From contig CALMNV010000149.1 in assembly GCA_937873285.1 (NCBI GenBank), positions 1 to 16,053 on the forward strand: a stretch of DNA of 16,053 nt, written 5' to 3'. The translations under genes and the position numbers were made by a program. Position 1 is the stretch's first letter. Each line of letters starts with the position of its first letter. Below, piece after piece: positions 6,989-14,760 of this stretch. The stretch comes from an uncultured Intrasporangium sp. Lineage in GTDB: Bacteria > Actinomycetota > Actinomycetes > Actinomycetales > Dermatophilaceae. The notes beneath the pieces were generated by a model. It saw only the letters and a program-made list of their open reading frames with translations, did no database searches and was not told the origin of the DNA.

Positions 6989-7725
6989 GTCGGTCGCCCG
7001 GCGAGGTCGAGGGCCTCCGGCAGTGAGAAGGCCCCCCGGTAGAGCGCCGAGCCGATGATGGCGCCTTCCACCCCGGCGGGCACAAGCCCCCGCAGGACCG
7101 TGACGTCCTCCAGCGTCGACACGCCGCCGGAGGCGACGACCGGGCGGTCGGTGCGGGAGCAGACCTCCTGCAGCAGCCCGACGTTGGGCCCCTGCAGCAT
7201 GCCGTCCTTGTTGACGTCGGTCACGACGTATCGGGCGCAGCCCTCCGCGTCGAGGCGCTCCAGGGTCTCCCACAGCTCGCCGCCGTCACGGGTCCAGCCG
7301 CGGGCGGCCAGCGTCGTGCCGCGCACGTCGAGGCCGATGGCGACCCGGTCGCCGTGCTCGGCGATGACGGCTGCGGTCCACTCCGGGTCCTCCAGGGCGG
7401 CTGTGCCCAGGTTGACCCGACGGCACCCGGTGGCCAGGGCCGCGTCGAGCGACTCGCTGTCGCGGATCCCGCCGGACAGCTCCACCTTGAGGTCGAGGCG
7501 TCCGACGATGGAGCCGATGAGCTCCCGGTTGCCACCACGTCCGAAGGCCGCGTCGAGGTCGACGAGGTGGATCCACTCGGCGCCCTGGTCCTGCCACGCC
7601 TTCGCTGCCTCCCACGGGTCGCCGAACCGGCCCCCGGTGCCGGCCACGCCCTGGACGAGCTGCACCGCCTGCCCGTCCGAGATGTCGACGGCCGGCAGCA
7701 GCTCGAGTCGGGGCTGTTCGGGCAT
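6985..7725 (-). CDS. hisA: ProFAR isomerase, probably the bifunctional HisA/TrpF enzyme PriA
   Basis: This 246-residue (beta-alpha)8 barrel isomerises ProFAR to PRFAR in histidine synthesis. In actinobacteria the same enzyme (PriA) usually also isomerises phosphoribosylanthranilate for tryptophan synthesis, taking the place of TrpF. The catalytic aspartates are seen in [10 protein letters not shown] (Asp14) and VVTDVNKDG (Asp174, with Asp170 nearby). Phosphate-binding loops appear as ELSGGIRD (83-90), [10 protein letters not shown] and [11 protein letters not shown]. The ATG start at 7723-7725 has AAGGAGAG about 8 nt upstream. It follows hisH after a 63-bp gap containing a GC-rich hairpin and overlaps the SseB-like gene by 4 bp. 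Bifunctionality is inferred from the lineage; no trpF is visible in this window. Confidence 0.95.
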   Translation of the reverse strand: MPEQPRLELLPAVDISDGQAVQLVQGVAGTGGRFGDPWEAAKAWQDQGAEWIHLVDLDAAFGRGGNRELIGSIVGRLDLKVELSGGIRDSESLDAALATGCRRVNLGTAALEDPEWTAAVIAEHGDRVAIGLDVRGTTLAARGWTRDGGELWETLERLDAEGCARYVVTDVNKDGMLQGPNVGLLQEVCSRTDRPVVASGGVSTLEDVTVLRGLVPAGVEGAIIGSALYRGAFSLPEALDLAGRPT

Positions 7726-7759
7726 GTCGGTGGCTCTCCTTGTCGTGACGAGATCTGGG

Positions 7760-7778
7760 CGCCGGCGGAGCGCCGGCG
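7760..7778. other. GC-rich hairpin between hisH and hisA
   Basis: CGCCGGCG-GAG-CGCCGGCG: each octamer is itself palindromic, and the two pair as a perfect 8-bp stem with a 3-nt loop. It sits between the hisH stop (7789) and the hisA ribosome site, at the only sizeable gap inside the his operon. No T-run follows, so it may be a partial terminator or a processing site, or have no function. Confidence 0.5.
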
Positions 7779-7788
7779 GGCGAGTTGC

Positions 7789-8430
7789 TCAGGACAAACT
7801 GCGGACCCAGTTGTCGAGCAGGTGCAGCCCTGCCGACCCGGACTTCTCCGGGTGGAACTGAGTGGCACAGAGCGGGCCGTTCTCGACGGCCGCGACGAAC
7901 GGTGCGCCGTGCTCGGACCACGAGACGACCGGCGCGACGGCCGCGAAGGAGCCGGTGGGGCGCAGCGTCCAGGACTGCACGGCATACGAGTGCACGAAGT
8001 AGAAGCGCTCCCCCTCCACGCCGGTGAAGAGCACCGAGCCCGCCTCCGGCTCGACCGGCGACCAGCCCATGTGGGGCACGACCGCGGCAGGCAGCCGCTC
8101 GACGAGGCCCGGCCACTCGCCGAGTCCCTCGGTGGGCGAGGCGGAAGGCTCGGTGGAGCCGTCGAAGAGCACCTGCATGCCGACGCACACCCCCAGCACC
8201 GGCCGACCGCCGGCGACGCGTCGGTCGATGATCCGGGGGCCTTGCGCCGCTCTCAGGCCGGCGAGGCAGGCGTGGAAGTTGCCCACGCCCGGGACGAAGA
8301 GGCCGTCCGCCGCGAGCGCCGCCTGCGGGTCCGCCGTGAGCGTGACCGTGGCGCCGACCCGCTCGAGCGCCCGCACGGCGGAGCGCACGTTGCCGCTGCC
8401 GTAGTCGAAGACGACGACGTCCGCCGCCAT
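7789..8430 (-). CDS. hisH: Imidazole glycerol phosphate synthase, glutaminase subunit
   Basis: This 213-residue class I glutamine amidotransferase releases ammonia from glutamine and channels it to HisF, which makes imidazole glycerol phosphate and AICAR. The catalytic triad is complete: Cys82 in LGVCVGMQ, and His193 and Glu195 in TQFHPEKSG. The N-terminus [14 protein letters not shown] and the VPGVGNF oxyanion motif (46-52) are typical. The ATG start at 8428-8430 lies 14 bp after hisB, with a moderate GAGG upstream. hisF is not in this window, as is common in actinobacteria where it lies elsewhere or further along. Confidence 0.96.
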   Translation of the reverse strand: MAADVVVFDYGSGNVRSAVRALERVGATVTLTADPQAALAADGLFVPGVGNFHACLAGLRAAQGPRIIDRRVAGGRPVLGVCVGMQVLFDGSTEPSASPTEGLGEWPGLVERLPAAVVPHMGWSPVEPEAGSVLFTGVEGERFYFVHSYAVQSWTLRPTGSFAAVAPVVSWSEHGAPFVAAVENGPLCATQFHPEKSGSAGLHLLDNWVRSLS

Positions 8431-8444
8431 GTCAGCGCCTCATC

Positions 8445-9050
8445 TCAGAGCGCGCCCTTTGCGCTCGGGATGCCGACGACGCGCGGGTCGCGCGCGACGG
8501 CCGCACGGAGCGCGCGAGCCACCGCCTTGAACTGCGCCTCGACGATGTGGTGCGGGTCCCGGCCGGCGAGCACGCGCACGTGCAGGCAGATGCCGGCGTT
8601 GAAGGCGACGGCCTCGAACACGTGCCGGGTCATCGAGCCGGTGAAGTGGCCGCCGATCAGGGCGTACTCCTGGCCGGCGGGCTCCCCCTCGTGGACGACG
8701 TAGGGGCGCCCCGCGAGGTCGACGACCGCCTGGCACAGCGCCTCGTCGAGCGGCACGAGCGCGTCGCCGAAGCGGGAGATCCCGGCCTTGTCGCCGAGCG
8801 CCTCGCGCAGCGCCTGGCCGAGCACGATGGCGGTGTCCTCGACCGTGTGGTGCACGTCGACCTCGATGTCCCCGCTCGCCTTGACGGCAAGGTCGATGAG
8901 GGAGTGCTTGGCGAGCGAGGCGAGCATGTGGTCGAAGAACGGCACGCCGGTCGAGACCTCCGACGCGCCCGTGCCGTCGAGGTCGAGGGTCAGCTCGATC
9001 GACGACTCGCTGGTGGTGCGGCTGAGGTGGGCGGTGCGGGCGGCGGTCAT
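8445..9050 (-). CDS. hisB: Imidazoleglycerol-phosphate dehydratase
   Basis: This 201-residue enzyme dehydrates imidazole glycerol phosphate to imidazole acetol phosphate using a di-manganese centre. The metal-binding His/Glu motifs are present in order: FFDHML (38-43), DVHHTVED (65-72), a GHFTGS region and [10 protein letters not shown] near the C-terminus. Length matches the monofunctional enzyme; there is no phosphatase domain as in enterobacterial HisB, so histidinol-phosphate phosphatase must be encoded elsewhere. The ATG start overlaps the hisC stop as ATGA (9047-9050), with AGGAG just upstream inside hisC. Confidence 0.97.
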   Translation of the reverse strand: MTAARTAHLSRTTSESSIELTLDLDGTGASEVSTGVPFFDHMLASLAKHSLIDLAVKASGDIEVDVHHTVEDTAIVLGQALREALGDKAGISRFGDALVPLDEALCQAVVDLAGRPYVVHEGEPAGQEYALIGGHFTGSMTRHVFEAVAFNAGICLHVRVLAGRDPHHIVEAQFKAVARALRAAVARDPRVVGIPSAKGAL

Positions 9051-10195
9051 GACTCCTGCTTCCCGGCGTATGCCGTGGGGCTGCGCAGGTGCGTCGCAGC
9101 GAGGGCGGCCATCGCGTCGAGGAAGCGCGTCGTCTCCTGCGGGGTGCCCGCCGTCACCCGCAGGTGGTGCGGGATGCCGACGTCGCGGACGAGGACGCCT
9201 TCCTCGAGCAGGGCCAGCCAGGTGGCCCGCTCGTCGGCGAGACCGCCGAAGAGCACGAAGTTCGCGTCGCTCGGGACCGGCCGGGCGCCGATCCGGTCCA
9301 GCTCCTCGACGATGCGGTCGCGCTGCTCCTTGATCGCCTCGACGCTGGCCAGCAGCGCGTCGGAGTGCTCCAACGCGACGCGAGCGATGGTCTGGGTGGG
9401 GGTGGACAGGTGGTAGGGCAGCCGCACGAGGCGCAGCGCGTCGACGAGCTCGCTCGCGGCGACGAGGTAGCCGAGGCGCCCCCCGGCGAAGGCGAACGCC
9501 TTGCTCATGGTGCGGGTGACGACGAGCCGCGGGTTGCCGGGGAGCAGCTCGAGCGCGGTGCGGGTGCCCGGCCGGGCGAACTCGGCATACGCCTCGTCGA
9601 CGACGACGACGGCGTCCGGCGCCGCGGCGAGCACCGCGCCGACGACCTCGAAGGGCAGCGCGGTGCCGGTCGGGTTGTTGGGCGAGCAGAGGAAGACGAC
9701 GGCGGGCTCGTGTGCCCGGGCCTGCTCCGCGGCCGACTCCGGCGTGACGGCGAACGTGCCGCGCTCACGGGCGCCGTCGACCCACGTCATGCCGAGGGTC
9801 TCGCTGAGGATCGGGTGCATCGAGTAGCTCGGCGTGAAGCCGAGCGCGGTGCGGCCGGGGCCGCCGAAGGCCTGCACGAGATGCGAGAGGACCTCGTTGG
9901 AGCCGTTGCCGGCCCACACCTGCTCGGCAGTGACCGTCACGCCGGACTGCCTGCCGAGGTATGCCGTCAGCGCCTTGCGCAGCCGCGTGAAGTCACGGTC
10001 GGGGTAGCGGTTGAGGTCGGGCAGCTCGCCGGCGAGCGCGTCGAGGACCGCCTGCACCACCACCTGTGGCACCGGGTAGGAGCTCTCGTTGGTGTTGAGC
10101 CGGACGGGCACGTCGAGCTGCGGGGCGCCGTAGGCCGTGCGACCTTGCAGGTCCGGGCGCAGCAGCCGGTGGATCTCGCTCGCCGGGCCCGTCAC
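9047..10195 (-). CDS. hisC: Histidinol-phosphate aminotransferase
   Basis: This 382-residue fold-type I PLP enzyme transfers an amino group from glutamate to imidazole acetol phosphate. Visible motifs are [11 protein letters not shown] near the N-terminus, AGNGSNEVL (95-103), SPNNPTG (171-177), the PLP-contacting DEAY (200-203) and the Schiff-base lysine Lys232 in [15 protein letters not shown], with Arg240 for phosphate. The GTG start overlaps the hisD stop by 4 bp (GTGA, 10192-10195), and its own stop overlaps hisB. Together these indicate tight translational coupling. Confidence 0.97.
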   Translation of the reverse strand: MTGPASEIHRLLRPDLQGRTAYGAPQLDVPVRLNTNESSYPVPQVVVQAVLDALAGELPDLNRYPDRDFTRLRKALTAYLGRQSGVTVTAEQVWAGNGSNEVLSHLVQAFGGPGRTALGFTPSYSMHPILSETLGMTWVDGARERGTFAVTPESAAEQARAHEPAVVFLCSPNNPTGTALPFEVVGAVLAAAPDAVVVVDEAYAEFARPGTRTALELLPGNPRLVVTRTMSKAFAFAGGRLGYLVAASELVDALRLVRLPYHLSTPTQTIARVALEHSDALLASVEAIKEQRDRIVEELDRIGARPVPSDANFVLFGGLADERATWLALLEEGVLVRDVGIPHHLRVTAGTPQETTRFLDAMAALAATHLRSPTAYAGKQES

Positions 10196-11553
10196 GCGGG
10201 GACCTCGTCGCCGAAGCGTGCGGTGATCGCCTCGCCGTGGGCGGGCAGGTCCTCGGCCTGGGCCAGGGTGACCACGTGGCGCGCGACGTCGCGCAGCGCG
10301 GCCTCGTCGTAGTCCACGACGTGGATGCCCCGCAGGAACGACTGCACCGACAGTCCGCTGGAGTGCACGGCGCAGCCCCCGGTGGGCAGCACGTGGTTGG
10401 AGCCCGCGGCGTAGTCGCCGAGGCTGACCGGCGCGTGCGGGCCGACGAAGATGGCGCCGGCGTTGCGGACGCGGGCGGCCACCCGGGCGGCATCGCGCGT
10501 CTGCACCTCGAGGTGCTCGGCGGCATACGCGTCGACGACGGCCAGGCCGGCAGCCAGGTCGTCGACGAGGACGGTGCGCGACTGCGTGCCGCGCAGGGCG
10601 ACCGCGACCCGGTCGGAGTGCTTCGTCGCGGGCACCCGCCGGGCGAGGGCTGCGTCGGTGCGGTCGGCGAGATCCTCACTGTCGGTGACGAGCACGGACG
10701 CCGCAAGCGGGTCGTGCTCGGCCTGGCTGATCAGGTCGGCGGCGACCAGCTCGGCGTCGGCGGTCTCGTCGGCGAGGATGGCGATCTCGGTCGGGCCCGC
10801 CTCGGCGTCGATGCCGATGATGCCCTCCAGCAGCCGCTTGGCCGCCACGACCCAGATGTTGCCCGGGCCGGTCACCATCGAGACGGGGTCGCAGCCGACG
10901 CGCGAGGTCCCCCCCGCCGACTCGACCTCCTCCTCGAAGCCGTAGGCGAACATGGCGATGGCCTGAGCACCGCCGACGGCATAGACCTCGTCGACCTCGA
11001 GCAGCGCGCAGGCGGCCAGGATCGTCGGGTTGGGGTAGCCGGTGAAGAGGCCGGTGTTCTCCCGCTGCGGCGGAGAGGCGACGGCCAGCGAGCCGACCTG
11101 GGCCAGCTGGGCCGGGACGACGTTCATCACGACGCTGCTCGGGTAGACGGCGAGGCCACCCGGGACGTAGAGGCCGACCCGCTCGACGGGGACCCACCGC
11201 TCCGTGACGGTGCCGCCGGGCACGACGTGGGTCGTGGTGTCGGAGCGGCGCTGGTCGGCGTGGACGAGGCGGGCCCGCCGGATCGCCTCCTCCAGGGCCG
11301 CGCGCAGCTCGGGCGCGAGGCCGTCCAGCGCGGCCTGCAGCACGGCGGCGGGGACGCGCAGCGAGGGGGGACGCACCCCGTCGAACCGCTCCCCCAGCTC
11401 GAGCAGCGCGTCGGCTCCCCGATGCTCGACGGCCTCGCAGATCGGCCGCACCTGCTCGACGGCGGATGCGACGTCGAGCTCGGCTCGGGGCAGGGCGCCG
11501 CGCAGGAAGCGCACGTCCAGCGTGCGCCCGCGCAGGTCGAGGCGAGACATCAT
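10192..11553 (-). CDS. hisD: Histidinol dehydrogenase
   Basis: This 453-residue zinc enzyme carries out the last two steps of histidine synthesis, oxidising L-histidinol to histidine with two NAD+. Zinc ligands can be placed at Gln277 and His280 (SQAEHDP), Asp380 ([11 protein letters not shown]) and His439 (LPAHGEA). The catalytic Glu346-His347 pair is in [29 protein letters not shown] and [10 protein letters not shown] are also typical. It is first in the his operon. Two ATGs are adjacent (11551-11553 and 11548-11550). I keep the first because a TAGAAT -10 hexamer lies 6 nt upstream, which places transcription start on its A (leaderless message). Only a weak GAGG is present, too close for a normal ribosome site at the first ATG. 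The upstream peptidase gene ends only 9 bp away. Confidence 0.97.
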   Translation of the reverse strand: MMSRLDLRGRTLDVRFLRGALPRAELDVASAVEQVRPICEAVEHRGADALLELGERFDGVRPPSLRVPAAVLQAALDGLAPELRAALEEAIRRARLVHADQRRSDTTTHVVPGGTVTERWVPVERVGLYVPGGLAVYPSSVVMNVVPAQLAQVGSLAVASPPQRENTGLFTGYPNPTILAACALLEVDEVYAVGGAQAIAMFAYGFEEEVESAGGTSRVGCDPVSMVTGPGNIWVVAAKRLLEGIIGIDAEAGPTEIAILADETADAELVAADLISQAEHDPLAASVLVTDSEDLADRTDAALARRVPATKHSDRVAVALRGTQSRTVLVDDLAAGLAVVDAYAAEHLEVQTRDAARVAARVRNAGAIFVGPHAPVSLGDYAAGSNHVLPTGGCAVHSSGLSVQSFLRGIHVVDYDEAALRDVARHVVTLAQAEDLPAHGEAITARFGDEVPA

Positions 11554-11559
11554 GCCTCG

Positions 11560-11565
11560 ATTCTA
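11560..11565 (-). promoter_or_regulatory. Candidate -10 element of a leaderless hisD promoter, overlapping a stop codon
   Basis: Minus-strand TAGAAT matches the actinobacterial TANNNT -10. Its TAG is the stop codon of the upstream peptidase. Six bases separate it from the hisD ATG, so initiation at the usual distance falls on the A of ATG. No good -35 is visible at 17-18 bp. Confidence 0.55.
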
Positions 11566-13746
11566 GGTGCCCCCTGCCCCCGCGGCGGCGCCGGTGACCA
11601 CCACCGCCGCGGACACGGCCGCGGGCACGGCCGCGGGCCGGGGGCGCGGCGCCGTCAGGTCGAGGAGCACGGCGGTCTCCCACGCCCACTGGCGCCACTG
11701 CCGGTAGCGGCCCGACTGGCCACCGTGGCCGGCCGCCAGCTCGGTGCGAAAGAGGATGGGCGCGGCGCCGGGCACGTCGCGGGTCTCGTGTCGCAGTGCG
11801 GCCACCCACTTGGCCGGCTCGGTCGCGTAGACACGGGTGTCGTGCAGGCTCGTTGTCACGAGCAGCGCGGGGTAGCGCGCGGCAGTGACGTTCTCGTAGG
11901 GGCTGTATGACTTGAGCAGCCGGTATGCCGCCGGGTCAGCCAGCGGGTTGCCCCATTCCTCCCATTCGATGACCGTGAGCGGCAGCGACGGGTCGAGGAT
12001 CGTCGTCAGCGGGTCGACGAAGGGCACCGCGGCCGAGACGAAGCGGAACCGGTCGGGCGCCTGGTTCATCACGGCGCCGACGAGGAGGCCGCCCGCCGAG
12101 CCGCCCTCAGCCGCCAGGCGGTCCGGGTCGACGACACCGGAGTCGCGCAGGTGGTCGGCACAGGCGATGAAGTCGGAGAAGGAGCTGGGCTTCGCGGCGA
12201 GCTTGCCGGCGTCATACCACCCGCGGCCCATCTCGGAGCCGCCGCGGACGTGGGCGATCGCGAAGACCCAGCCGCGCTGCAGCAGCGACAGCCGCATCAC
12301 CGAGAACCACGGGTCGCTCGAGATGCCGTAGGCACCGTAGCCATGGAGCAGGCCGGGGGCGGTGCCGTCGGCCCGGACGTCGCGGCGGTGCACGATGGAG
12401 ATGGGGATCGCGGTGCCGTCCGGAGCAGTGGCCCACTCCCGGCGCTGCACGTAGTCGTCGGGGTCGTGGCCGCCGCGCACCTCCTGCTGCTTGAGCAGCG
12501 TCAGGGTGCGGGTGGCCACGTCGTAGTCCGACACCGTGCTCGGTGTGGCGAGGGACTCGTGCACCACCTGCACGGTGGAGGTGCGGGTCTGCGGGTTGAG
12601 CCCGAGGGCGATCGTGGCGATCGGCTCGTCGAGGGCCACGTCGTGGGCCTCGCCGAGCCCGGTGGGCGCAGCAGGGTCGCGGGCGAGGACCCGCAGCGTG
12701 GTCTTGCCCTCCCGCCGCAGGCGCAGGACGAGGAAGTCCTCGAAGCCGTCGACCCCCGTGAGGTACTCCTCCGGCGCCGTGACCTCCAGCGGGCGCCAGT
12801 CGTCGGCAGACGTGCTCGTCAGCGGGGCCACGGCGAGCTCGAAGTTGGGCCGTGCGGCGTTGTGGCTGATGTAGAGCAGGTCCCCAACGGGCTCGACGTC
12901 GTACTCGACGCCCGAGCGGCGCGGGGCGACGACCCGGGGCGCGCCGAGCGGGTCGGCGGCGTCGAGGATGCGGTACTCACTGGTCGTCTTCGAGCCGATC
13001 GCGATGATGACCTGCCGGTCGTCGCGCGAGGCGCCGACCCCGACGAAGAAGCGCTCGTCGGGCTCGTCGTGCACGAGCGTGTCCTCGTGCTGCGACGTGC
13101 CGACCGTATGCCGCCACACCTGGTGCGGGCGCCACGCCTCGTCGACCAGCGTGTAGAAGAGGTGGCGCCCGTCCAGCGACCAGGCGAGCGACCCGCCGGT
13201 GCCCGTCACGGCCTCGTCGAGCACCTCGCCGGTGCCGATCCGGCGCACCCGCACGTCGTAGCGCTCGTCGCCCGCGACGTCGACGGCATACGCCAGCAGG
13301 TCGCCAGCCGGCGACGTCTCGCTCGCTCCCACCGCGAAGAAGTCGTGACCGGCCGCCTCCGCGTTGGCGTCGAGCAGCACCTGCTCACCGTCCGGCGGCG
13401 TGTCGCCGTCGAGCACCGGCCGATCCGGGTGCTCGGCGACGAGGACCCGGGCGTCCACGGCATACTGCTCGCCCTCGACGGTGCGCGAGTAGTACCACCA
13501 GCGGTCGTGCCGCACCGGCACCGACAGGTCGGTCTCGCGGACCCGCGAGCGCAGCTCCTCGTAGAGCTCGTCGGCGAGGCCGCGCAGGTGCTCGGTGCGG
13601 TCGAGAGCATGGGCGTTCTCCGCCTCGAGGTGGGCGAGGAACTCCGACGTCTCCCGCTGCGCCATCCACGCGTACGGGTCCTCGAAGCGGTCGCCGTGGT
13701 GCTCGCGACCTCGTGGACACCGGCGCGCGACGGGAGGCTCGTGCAT
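11563..13746 (-). CDS. ptrB: S9 family serine peptidase, oligopeptidase B-like
   Basis: This 727-residue enzyme is a prolyl oligopeptidase-clan peptidase that would cleave short peptides in the cytoplasm, after basic residues if it is a true oligopeptidase B. The N-terminus HGDRFEDPYAWM is typical of the family. A seven-bladed propeller region (about 75-420) with repeats such as WSLDGRHLFYT precedes the alpha/beta-hydrolase domain. The catalytic triad is Ser550 (EGGSAGG), Asp636 (SLHDTRV) and His674 (AGHGGQSGR); LHGYGAYG and HVRGGSEMGRGWY are also conserved. No signal peptide is visible. An odd tail of about 28 residues after LLDLTAP (699-727) is made almost only of Ala, Val, Pro and Gly and is not part of the fold. 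The ATG start is 6 nt downstream of TAGACT, suggesting a leaderless message, with no Shine-Dalgarno. Confidence 0.93.
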   Translation of the reverse strand: MHEPPVARRCPRGREHHGDRFEDPYAWMAQRETSEFLAHLEAENAHALDRTEHLRGLADELYEELRSRVRETDLSVPVRHDRWWYYSRTVEGEQYAVDARVLVAEHPDRPVLDGDTPPDGEQVLLDANAEAAGHDFFAVGASETSPAGDLLAYAVDVAGDERYDVRVRRIGTGEVLDEAVTGTGGSLAWSLDGRHLFYTLVDEAWRPHQVWRHTVGTSQHEDTLVHDEPDERFFVGVGASRDDRQVIIAIGSKTTSEYRILDAADPLGAPRVVAPRRSGVEYDVEPVGDLLYISHNAARPNFELAVAPLTSTSADDWRPLEVTAPEEYLTGVDGFEDFLVLRLRREGKTTLRVLARDPAAPTGLGEAHDVALDEPIATIALGLNPQTRTSTVQVVHESLATPSTVSDYDVATRTLTLLKQQEVRGGHDPDDYVQRREWATAPDGTAIPISIVHRRDVRADGTAPGLLHGYGAYGISSDPWFSVMRLSLLQRGWVFAIAHVRGGSEMGRGWYDAGKLAAKPSSFSDFIACADHLRDSGVVDPDRLAAEGGSAGGLLVGAVMNQAPDRFRFVSAAVPFVDPLTTILDPSLPLTVIEWEEWGNPLADPAAYRLLKSYSPYENVTAARYPALLVTTSLHDTRVYATEPAKWVAALRHETRDVPGAAPILFRTELAAGHGGQSGRYRQWRQWAWETAVLLDLTAPRPRPAAVPAAVSAAVVVTGAAAGAGGT

Positions 13747-13752
13747 CCGCGC

Positions 13753-13758
13753 AGTCTA
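13753..13758 (-). promoter_or_regulatory. Candidate -10 element of a leaderless peptidase promoter, overlapping a stop codon
   Basis: Minus-strand TAGACT (TANNNT) begins with the TAG stop of the upstream pseudouridine synthase gene and ends 6 nt before the peptidase ATG. This is the same geometry and nearly the same sequence (GCACCTAGA) as at hisD. No clear -35 is visible. Confidence 0.55.
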
Positions 13759-14760
13759 GGTGCCGCGGGTGAGGTGGCCGGTGGGCACCTCAGCGGACAC
13801 CTCAGCGGACACCTCAGCGGACACCTCAGGGAGGCCGGGCGGCCAGGCGGCCAGGAACCGGCGGCTGGCGAACCGTCGGGGCGACCCGTCGACCGGGTCA
13901 TCGAACGCCAGAGCCGCGGCGAGCAGCTGGAGCGGCTCACCGAAGTCGTCGTCGGCCACGTCCCGCACGACCGGGTAGAGCGGGTCGCCGACGATCGGGA
14001 TGCCGAGGCCGCTCAGCTGGCAGCGCAGCTGGTGGGTGCGTCCGGTGCGTGGCACGAGCCGGTAGAGGCCGAGCCGGCCGCGGCGCTCCACCAGCTCGAT
14101 GAGCGTCTCCGCGTTGGGCGCCAGGCCCGGCACCTCCCGCGCCTGCAGTCGGCCGTGCTCCTTCACCAGGTGGCTGCGCCGCACGAGCGGCAGGCCCAGG
14201 TGCTCGCGCACCCCGGCGACGGCGAGATACTCCTTGTGCACCCGCCCCTCGGCGAAGAGCCGCTGGTAGGCCCCACGCCAGCGTTGCTCGGTGGGAAGCA
14301 GCAGCACGCCGGCGGTCGGCCGGTCGAGGCGGTGGGCGGGGCTGAGCCCCGGCCGACCGGTGAGCACGCGCGCCCGGGCGAGGGCGCTCTGCGCGACATG
14401 CCGACCGCGCGGCGTCGTCGCGACGAAGTGCGGCTTGTCGACGACCACGAGCCGGTCATCCTCGTGGAGCACCTCGATCTCGAACGGCACGACGACCTCG
14501 TCGGGATGGTCCCGGTGCGCCCACACCACCGAACGCGGCACGAATGGCGCGTCCGCGGGCACCGGCACACCGGTGGCGTCGACGAACTCTCCGGCGGCGA
14601 GCATCCGGTCCACCTCCTCGGCGCGCAGCCCGGCGGCGAGCCGCTCGACGAGGTGGTCGCGCAGGCGCTCCCACGGGCCGCCCTGAGGCATCCGGAAGCG
14701 CTGCGCGTCGACGCCGCATCGCTGCGGCAGCGGCGAGGCCGGGATCGCGCCGCGCGCCAC
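13756..14760 (-). CDS. RluA-family RNA pseudouridine synthase
   Basis: This 334-residue enzyme isomerises uridine to pseudouridine in rRNA or tRNA; the target site cannot be read from sequence. The catalytic aspartate is Asp146 in PAHRLDRPTAGVLLL, the RluA motif II. The preceding VVVDKPHFVATTPRG and the later VHKEYLA, RTGRTHQLRCQL and GDPLY blocks are also typical. No S4 domain is evident. The GTG start (14758-14760) directly follows the TAG stop of the glycosylase gene with no spacer, and GGGGAG lies 7 nt upstream. The C-terminus carries three exact EVSA repeats (312-323) encoded by a 12-bp tandem repeat, followed by EVPTGHLTRGT. This tail lies outside the conserved domain. Its TAG stop forms part of the likely -10 of the next gene. 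Confidence 0.93.
   Translation of the reverse strand: MARGAIPASPLPQRCGVDAQRFRMPQGGPWERLRDHLVERLAAGLRAEEVDRMLAAGEFVDATGVPVPADAPFVPRSVVWAHRDHPDEVVVPFEIEVLHEDDRLVVVDKPHFVATTPRGRHVAQSALARARVLTGRPGLSPAHRLDRPTAGVLLLPTEQRWRGAYQRLFAEGRVHKEYLAVAGVREHLGLPLVRRSHLVKEHGRLQAREVPGLAPNAETLIELVERRGRLGLYRLVPRTGRTHQLRCQLSGLGIPIVGDPLYPVVRDVADDDFGEPLQLLAAALAFDDPVDGSPRRFASRRFLAAWPPGLPEVSAEVSAEVSAEVPTGHLTRGT
13786..13830. repeat. 12-bp in-frame tandem repeat in the pseudouridine synthase tail
   Basis: The unit CACCTCAGCGGA (plus strand) occurs three times exactly (13786-13797, 13798-13809, 13810-13821) plus most of a fourth. Being a multiple of three it adds EVSA units without breaking the frame. It is the sort of repeat that varies in copy number between strains. 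Confidence 0.95.

Noticed and set aside
5040..7058. 672-codon plus-strand frame across DUF445, SseB-like and hisA genes
   Set aside because: It is antisense to three coupled genes of good coding quality and has no recognisable domain.
13786..13830. CRISPR-like array
   Set aside because: The 12-bp units are directly contiguous with no spacers and encode an in-frame peptide repeat.
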